DNA from: Lenzites betulinus
Lineage: Eukaryota; Basidiomycota; Agaricomycetes; Polyporales; Polyporaceae
DNA: 64,000 nt
Assembly: GCA_022264855.1 (NCBI GenBank)
Contig: JABYQU010000001.1
Span: 1,550,001 to 1,614,000, forward strand
Direction of reading: 5' to 3'
The notes below the pieces were generated by a model that worked only from the letters and a program-made list of their open reading frames with translations, was not told where the DNA came from and did no database searches. Both the position numbers and the translations under genes were made by a program. Of the stretch, positions 59,001 to 64,000 are shown in pieces (position 1 is the stretch's first letter; each line of letters opens with the position of its first letter).

Positions 59001-61256
59001 TGCTATCTGTAAGTCCGCAGAGGAAGACGTTGACTGCTGGGGCGCCTCTGGGAAATTCTCTCCCCTGTCTTGCGATTGCGAGTGTAGCAGAGTGTCCGTA
59101 CGAGCGATCCGTCTGGTAGTAGGCGACGCACTCGCCGTTGTCCTGGGACTGGCCTGGGCTGATCCAGATGTCGAATCACTGGTAGACTGGGACGCTTTCC
59201 GGCTTTCTCGGCGTTTATTCCTCGCGCGATATGCAGCTGCAAAGAAACCTTGTTCCCCATCGAACAACGAACGCTGGATGCGTAGCTGAGAACGGGGTGG
59301 GAGAGCGTGCGGGGAGGATCTTCTCGATACAGACCGCGGGGATGTCGGTGATGCTGTTCGTATAACATCTCAATCAGTTTTATACGAATTGGGGGATTTA
59401 TCAAAAATGTTACCGGATGGACTGTCATGTATCACAGGTGTGTGTATGCTGGGGGGCTGCTGCTCACTTGGATCATGGCTGATGGGAGCGCTGGCTATTG
59501 CAAGCTCCTTCAACTGAGCATCGAGCACTGTCGACACAGGACTGGCCGTCTCAGATCGTGGGCCGGGTGGTGATAGCGAAATATCCGATATAAGCGCCGT
59601 GAGTGGGGGCGGGACACCTTGCTCCGTAATGTTCTTGTTCTCTGCAGATGGATGGGACGGTAGATCGGTAGTTTGAATCGGTTCAGAGTGTGTGGTAGGT
59701 GTTGCAAGGCTAGTTGGTCTCGTCTCTTGCGGGGTGTGTGAAGAAAGTCTCGCAGGGAGGTCAGAGGTCTGCTGCAAAACTGATTGACTTCTCGAGTGTA
59801 GCACTGGAGCGGCATCTATAGCCGGCGTAGGTAGGGGAAGCGCTTTTACAGTGCCATAATCCTCTGAGATTGCTTCAGTGTCTGGTAGGTGGGGCAGCTC
59901 CGGATCTGCAAAGTCCAAGAAAACATCCATAGGCTCATGATCTTCAATGGGTGATGTGAGGCCCCCGGGACCTCTTCAACCATGGGCTCTTCCGGGAGTT
60001 CCGCGGCTATTTGGACACAATGAACTGTGGATTCCAATGTGTGCAGCTCGTCAGCGCGTGGCTGCTCGGAATTCACCTGGTTTGAAATGGCTGGTATTGT
60101 TGCGGGGGGTGGTGATTCGCGGCCTACGGATTGCGGAGCTGTCGCAGAACCTACCGGGGGTTCCGCAAGCGTACGCGAAGGTTTGCTCAACGGAAGCGAT
60201 GCGTCCGTCGCTGGTGTTGGTGCCCGAGTCGAGTCTCGCCGCGCAGAAGGCTCATCCTCATCGATATCCAATAAAATCACCCCATTTTCATCCTCTTTGT
60301 ACTTGGGTGGCTTTGGGGCTGACTTGAACTTCGTCCTTCGTGGTATGCTGGGCGTCGCCTTGGATTGCGGTGCTCGTGGTCGCACGGAAGGCTTCTTCGA
60401 CACTGCTGGCCGCGCGGGAGGAGGGACAGGCTCATCATCGCTGATATTAATTATCTCAACCCCAGCAGGCGGAGGGTGTCTTGAGTTGTTTGAAGCTGCG
60501 AAAGAAATAGAAGCTGTGGGTTTGTCTCTCGGTGGACACATGACATCGAGCGCACCTCCTGCGAGATCCCTCCCATTTGATGTAGAAGAGGGAAGATCGC
60601 TGGGCTTCCCTGACTTTCTTCGTTCCTGTGCCCGTTGCAAAGGGGCCCCTGGAATGGGATTTGGCGACCGAGGGGAAGGTGGAGGAGTTGTGATTGACTC
60701 ACCTGCAGCGCTGGTACGTCTGTCAGACCCTCTGTCAACCCGCGTGCCAGTTCCTCTTTCATGGTTAGGACCGTCTAGATTTCCACTGACAGCCGTTACC
60801 CCAGTAGTTCGACGTGTACTACTGCCGGCTGAGGTCGCAGAGGGTTCGCCATCTAATCCTCTTGGAGGTTTGTAGCGCGAGGCGTTGGGCGGGGCTATTC
60901 CATCTAGAGAAACTCTGATTCCCGCAGTTGCTGCACCTGTGTCGGGGTCGATGATTCGCCTTCGTTTCTTCTTCTTAGGGCGAATGTCTTCTTCCTCATC
61001 GCTAGCCGGAGAGAAACGCCTGATCGAAGACGATGAGTGTTGTTTGTGGGGGCCTACGTACGTTAGGTGAACGACAGTCGGCATAGTGGAGAATAGAAGA
61101 CGTACCTGGTCTGCTTCCCTGTGTTCCACCACTCGACCCGCCCGCTGCCACACTATGAGACGCGTCACTAAGGGTACTAGGTCCACTTCCGGTATGTCGC
61201 CTGCGTTCGGGCGAATTTGAGAATAAAGGCGGCGAAGGAATAATCCCATCGGGCAT
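56011..61256 (-). CDS. SUV39/Clr4-type SET-domain histone methyltransferase
   Basis: Eleven exons give about 1570 residues: 61256-61106, 61053-59972, 59933-59386, 59322-58490, 58435-57777, 57725-56868, 56808-56748, 56692-56596, 56534-56426, 56373-56359, 56310-56011. Residues 1-1300 are Ser/Pro-rich and disordered, with a KKKKRRR nuclear signal near 80 and SIM-like EIINISDDEPV and VILLDIDEDEP motifs. Pre-SET cysteines start GCDCVGPC; SET has GWGIFAGPKKIPAY, YLFGIDFW and TRYLNHSCDPNC; post-SET is CQCGAPNC. This predicts H3K9 methylation in heterochromatin. No chromodomain is seen. A 23-residue all-acidic run lies between SET and post-SET. The second intron is only 38 nt by this model. The 5' end may extend: an open frame with an acceptor lies just upstream, near 61319. 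Confidence 0.88.
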
Positions 61257-62153
61257 GGTGGTAGAATGGCGCGACTGAAGTTCGTCTTCCGATGGCTCTA
61301 CAGTGCTCGAAGATGCTGTTCCACACCAAATTTCGATCAAAAGCAATCAGTTCACGCCTGGTCGTTTATGAACCATAGTGGCAGGCAGTGGCTAACCTCT
61401 GAGTACGGTCCAAGCTGGCATCGACATGTCCCGCATGGCGGGCGCTTGGACTCGGGTGGCTGCCTGGCGGGTTGGAGACAAAGATAGAGGGGCACGAGTC
61501 GAGGAAGTCACTCGCAGAGAAATCGCAGGATCGATATATGCTGCATGCCCGCGAGCTCATTAAGTCGCTCAGCGCCCAGAGGCGCAAGTGTGTGTCCAAG
61601 CTACATCCCTTTAGCGCCTTAGATTTGGAGTCGAGATCTGTCAAGATGGTAGAAATCTCGCGCGCTACCGGCGGGATTCGCGGCTTTCAGATGGTAATAG
61701 TTCAATACCAGTGGCTCTAGAGTCATCATAAGGAGTAACTTATGTACACACAAAGAACGTGTACCAAGGCTTAGCGCTTACCAGGGGCGCTGTAAATGGT
61801 GCTGCCTCTCGGTTGAGCCACAATTTGTGTTCGTACTGATTAGTAGGCAGGAATCTTAATCAAGCTTCAAGCTCCTCCTCCACTACCGCAATGCCCAACA
61901 TGTTACTACTACCTGGCTTCCCACCGCCATTTCGACCGCTTTTAACAACCCGCAAAAACCAACATGGGCGGCGCGCTTCCGAAGGTGATCGATGATCCGT
62001 TACCCACCCCGAACTTGAAGGATTGCAGCTCCACAAGCAGATATTCTATTCCGACTCACACCTTCAAAACAACACTATCCACTATGACGAAGCGTCGTCG
62101 CATCGTCTTAAAACCTTTGCTTCTTTCTGAGATCTTGAAGCATCGAAGATGTA
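61257..62153. other. intergenic or unplaced 5' exon of the SET gene
   Basis: About 0.9 kb between the SET gene start and the AA9 stop. On the minus strand a frame reading SSTVEPSEDELQSRHSTT joins the SET start and may be coding. An ATG ATG start near 61725 opens a short frame with LVLNYYHLKAANPAGSARDF, but it stops at once. A plus-strand frame at 61472-61720 lacks an ATG. None can be confirmed. Confidence 0.4.
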
Positions 62154-63286
62154 TTACCCCTGCCACACAGCGGGTCCTAGATGTACGGTGAGCGACGAGG
62201 CGCGGAATCAAATGTGCGACAGTGGCAGGGGAGGTGCTTACCGGGAATGGTGTACGTGTAGACGTTCTACAAGAGACTGTCAGATATATACAGCCGTTAG
62301 GTAAAGAAATCCGTACAGTTTGAGAGTACACGTCGATTCCAACGCCGGGGTCTGACCTGTGGGCACGAAATTGTTAGTAGCGGTACAAACCCGAAGTGGT
62401 AACATGCTTACATCTTGTACGCTCCGGGGAACTTGACGAGGTACGATCCGGAGGGCTGAGCGGATCCAGATCCCTGTCACATCATGAGCCTACTTGAGAG
62501 TTGGTTGTGCGCAACAGAGGGTACGCACGGTTATCTTAAGCTGCGCGCACTCGGGGTAGAACTGTGGCTGGTCGGACGTATGGATGGCCAAGAGCTCGTG
62601 GCGAAGGAGATACTCGCCCGGCTTGAGCGACGCAGGGATCGTGGTAGTCCAGCTACTACCATCGTCTATCAGCTGGCCCTGTGCCCACGTGCCATTCGCA
62701 ACACTGCCGGAGAGCAGGCCGGAATGCTCGATCTTGAACTGTACATGGTGTGAGTGCCAGTGCATCTATGCAGACGATTAAACGGACATACCCAGCTCAA
62801 AGAGGCGGGGTCCGCAGTCGTACAGGCGCCGTTACAGTTCGCCATGTAGATCATCACGGGGCCGATAGCATGAGGCCAATCACTGTTGGAGCGTTAGTGT
62901 GCAACGCCCTGCACAGTCGGGATGAGACGAAGGCTCACTTCCAGAAAGCAGTGACCTTGGAACCCGCGGCCACAGTAGCCGATTGTTGTCCGGACCCGAG
63001 GGAGGCACCATTGGTGTTGCAGGCGAGGTGCGCGTCTGTAGGGTCAGTGATAGGGTTATAGGTATCCCACTCGCGCTGGATGCTCGTCTGTCCCGCGGGC
63101 GTGTTATAGGCCTTAAATCTAGCCATATACAATGCAATAGTATGAGTTGGGCAAGGTTGCATACTGCGAATAGAGGACGTACCCTTGATAGGTCTGGCCG
63201 TTGATCTGGTAGCTGAGCACACCGCCGTGTGCGACAGCTTGGCCGGCAGCAAGAGCGAGAGCAGTCAGGGTAGCGGTAGCGAACAT
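62154..63286 (-). CDS. AA9 lytic polysaccharide monooxygenase
   Basis: Eight exons (63286-63183, 63118-62939, 62882-62792, 62738-62529, 62473-62412, 62356-62317, 62266-62242, 62176-62154) give 244 residues. The signal peptide (1-19, ending GQAVA) is cut just before His20, which becomes the N-terminal copper ligand in HGGVLSYQINGQ. The second brace histidine is His99 in NDWPHAIGPVMIYMANC. The second-sphere His172 (LLRHELLAIH), Gln184 and axial Tyr186 (QFYPECAQL) are all present. The end is PGPAVWQG, the usual AA9 terminus, with no CBM1 module. The enzyme oxidatively cleaves crystalline cellulose or related glucans outside the cell using copper and H2O2/O2. The many small 3' exons are typical. 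A TATA box is 60 bp upstream. Confidence 0.95.
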
Positions 63287-63345
63287 ATTGAAAACCTGAA
63301 GCGAGAACAGAGACGATGCTCGTCCTTCCTCTTCACCTTACCATT

Positions 63346-63353
63346 CTTATATG
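63346..63353 (-). promoter_or_regulatory. TATA-like box of the AA9 gene
   Basis: CATATAAG on the minus strand, 60 bp upstream of the AA9 ATG. Confidence 0.45.
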
Positions 63354-63897
63354 CTTGCGAAGAGTCGTCCAACTACAGCGTGTTACCTGGAAACTTAACG
63401 GGGTGTTTCTCGGAAGCCGATAGAGCGAATTTGTTTTACTTCACGGGAGTCCGTCAGGTCGCAAAGAGATATCATTCGACCGGACAAGTGAGATGCCCAG
63501 AACGCTTCAGTTCCACAGCAAGACTACGCTGTAGATCGCACCAACAGAGAGTGAGAAGCGCTGCGAACCTTCATCTTACCCCACGCAGGAAAATCGCCGG
63601 AGGAGGATACGGATATATGAGGAGCAAACGGGAGATGCCAAGCCGTTCTTCCAGCACGTTCCAGCAACTAGCTCGCAATCTAGCGTTGGAATTTGAAAAG
63701 TGGAACTTCGAACGAAGTGCTGTGATGATGAGCATGCTGCGAGGGTGGGTTGCTTGAGTTTTCTCCAACCATCAAAAGAACAACTGGCCGACATGTAGCC
63801 CGATACATCCTTCATCCACCGGCACGCTCGCGGTCGTATAAGCCTACAAAGGGTATGATTTTGAGTGACGGAACCGAGTCTGGAGGATGACGACATG
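63354..63897. other. intergenic, AA9 upstream region
   Basis: About 0.5 kb between the AA9 promoter and the stop codon of the next minus-strand gene. No repeat or RNA is seen. Confidence 0.4.
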
Positions 63898-64000
63898 TTA
63901 GTCCTCCTCGATGATGGTAATCCTCGTCGCGTCGACAACGGGAACCGGGGCTACATCGGATGCTGAAGACGCGTTGAATCCATCGCTAGCCTGCTGGGGC
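63898..64000 (-). CDS. 3' end of an unidentified gene (partial)
   Basis: An open minus-strand frame enters from the window edge and ends at a TAA at 63898. The visible end is QQASDGFNASSASDVAPVP followed by VVDATRITIIEED. The gene continues beyond 64000, so neither start nor family can be given. The acidic end and lack of stops fit a real C terminus, but the call rests on about 34 codons only. Confidence 0.4.
   Translation of the reverse strand, partial: PQQASDGFNASSASDVAPVPVVDATRITIIEED

Noticed and set aside
61472..61720. Plus-strand lysine/serine-rich frame of about 80 codons
   Set aside because: It starts at TTG, lacks an upstream exon, and the minus strand has equally good frames near the SET gene start.
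1..64000. CRISPR arrays, bacterial operons, rRNA, integrated virus, retrotransposon pol genes
   Set aside because: No regularly spaced identical repeats, no reverse transcriptase or capsid-like motifs, and spliced genes throughout; the DNA is eukaryotic.

Overview
The window is nuclear DNA of a filamentous basidiomycete, most likely a wood- or litter-decaying Agaricomycete (Polyporales-like). The evidence is dense GC-rich genes with many 45-65 nt GT..AG introns, F-box proteins of the Agaricomycete type, a polyporopepsin-type acid protease, an AA9 copper monooxygenase, a GH28 rhamnogalacturonan hydrolase and two Gti1/Pac2 (WOPR) regulators. The species cannot be named from the sequence. Exon boundaries were worked out by hand from frame, splice consensus and family motifs.

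Region 1 (1-6.4 kb) holds two F-box proteins with an unrecognised helical protein between them, all on the minus strand. Region 2 (6.4-25.9 kb) is gene-poor. Its only genes are two WOPR regulators, both on the minus strand and about 9.3 kb apart. The non-coding DNA around them carries a 333-bp MITE, a hairpin and at least three degenerate collinear copies of a unit of about 0.9 kb. Region 3 (25.9-32 kb) has a membrane-anchored pepsin-like protein that has lost both DTG motifs, a pair of 139-bp tandem repeats, and a small-molecule O-methyltransferase.

Region 4 (32.7-38.6 kb) is housekeeping: TFIIA large subunit, a small coiled-coil protein, a Vps3844-domain ER/vacuolar membrane protein and a CUE-domain ubiquitin-binding protein. 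Region 5 (41-46 kb) encodes two secreted hydrolases, the acid protease and the rhamnogalacturonan hydrolase, each with its own TATA box. Region 6 (46.6-61.3 kb) is conserved core: a Nak1/Kic1-type STE20 kinase, APS kinase, a C15 pyroglutamyl peptidase, the Mgs1/WRNIP1 ATPase, and a giant Clr4/SUV39-type SET methyltransferase with a long disordered N terminus. The window ends with an AA9 lytic polysaccharide monooxygenase and the last codons of a further minus-strand gene.

The genes do not form one operon-like system. The shared themes are plant-polymer attack (AA9, GH28, acid protease) and regulation (two WOPR factors, TFIIA, SET, STE20 kinase, F-box). The most unusual items are the pseudo-pepsin, the repeat-filled gap between the WOPR paralogues, a 7-nt microexon in Mgs1, a GC-AG intron in the GH28 gene, and a 23-residue all-acidic run between the SET and post-SET domains.
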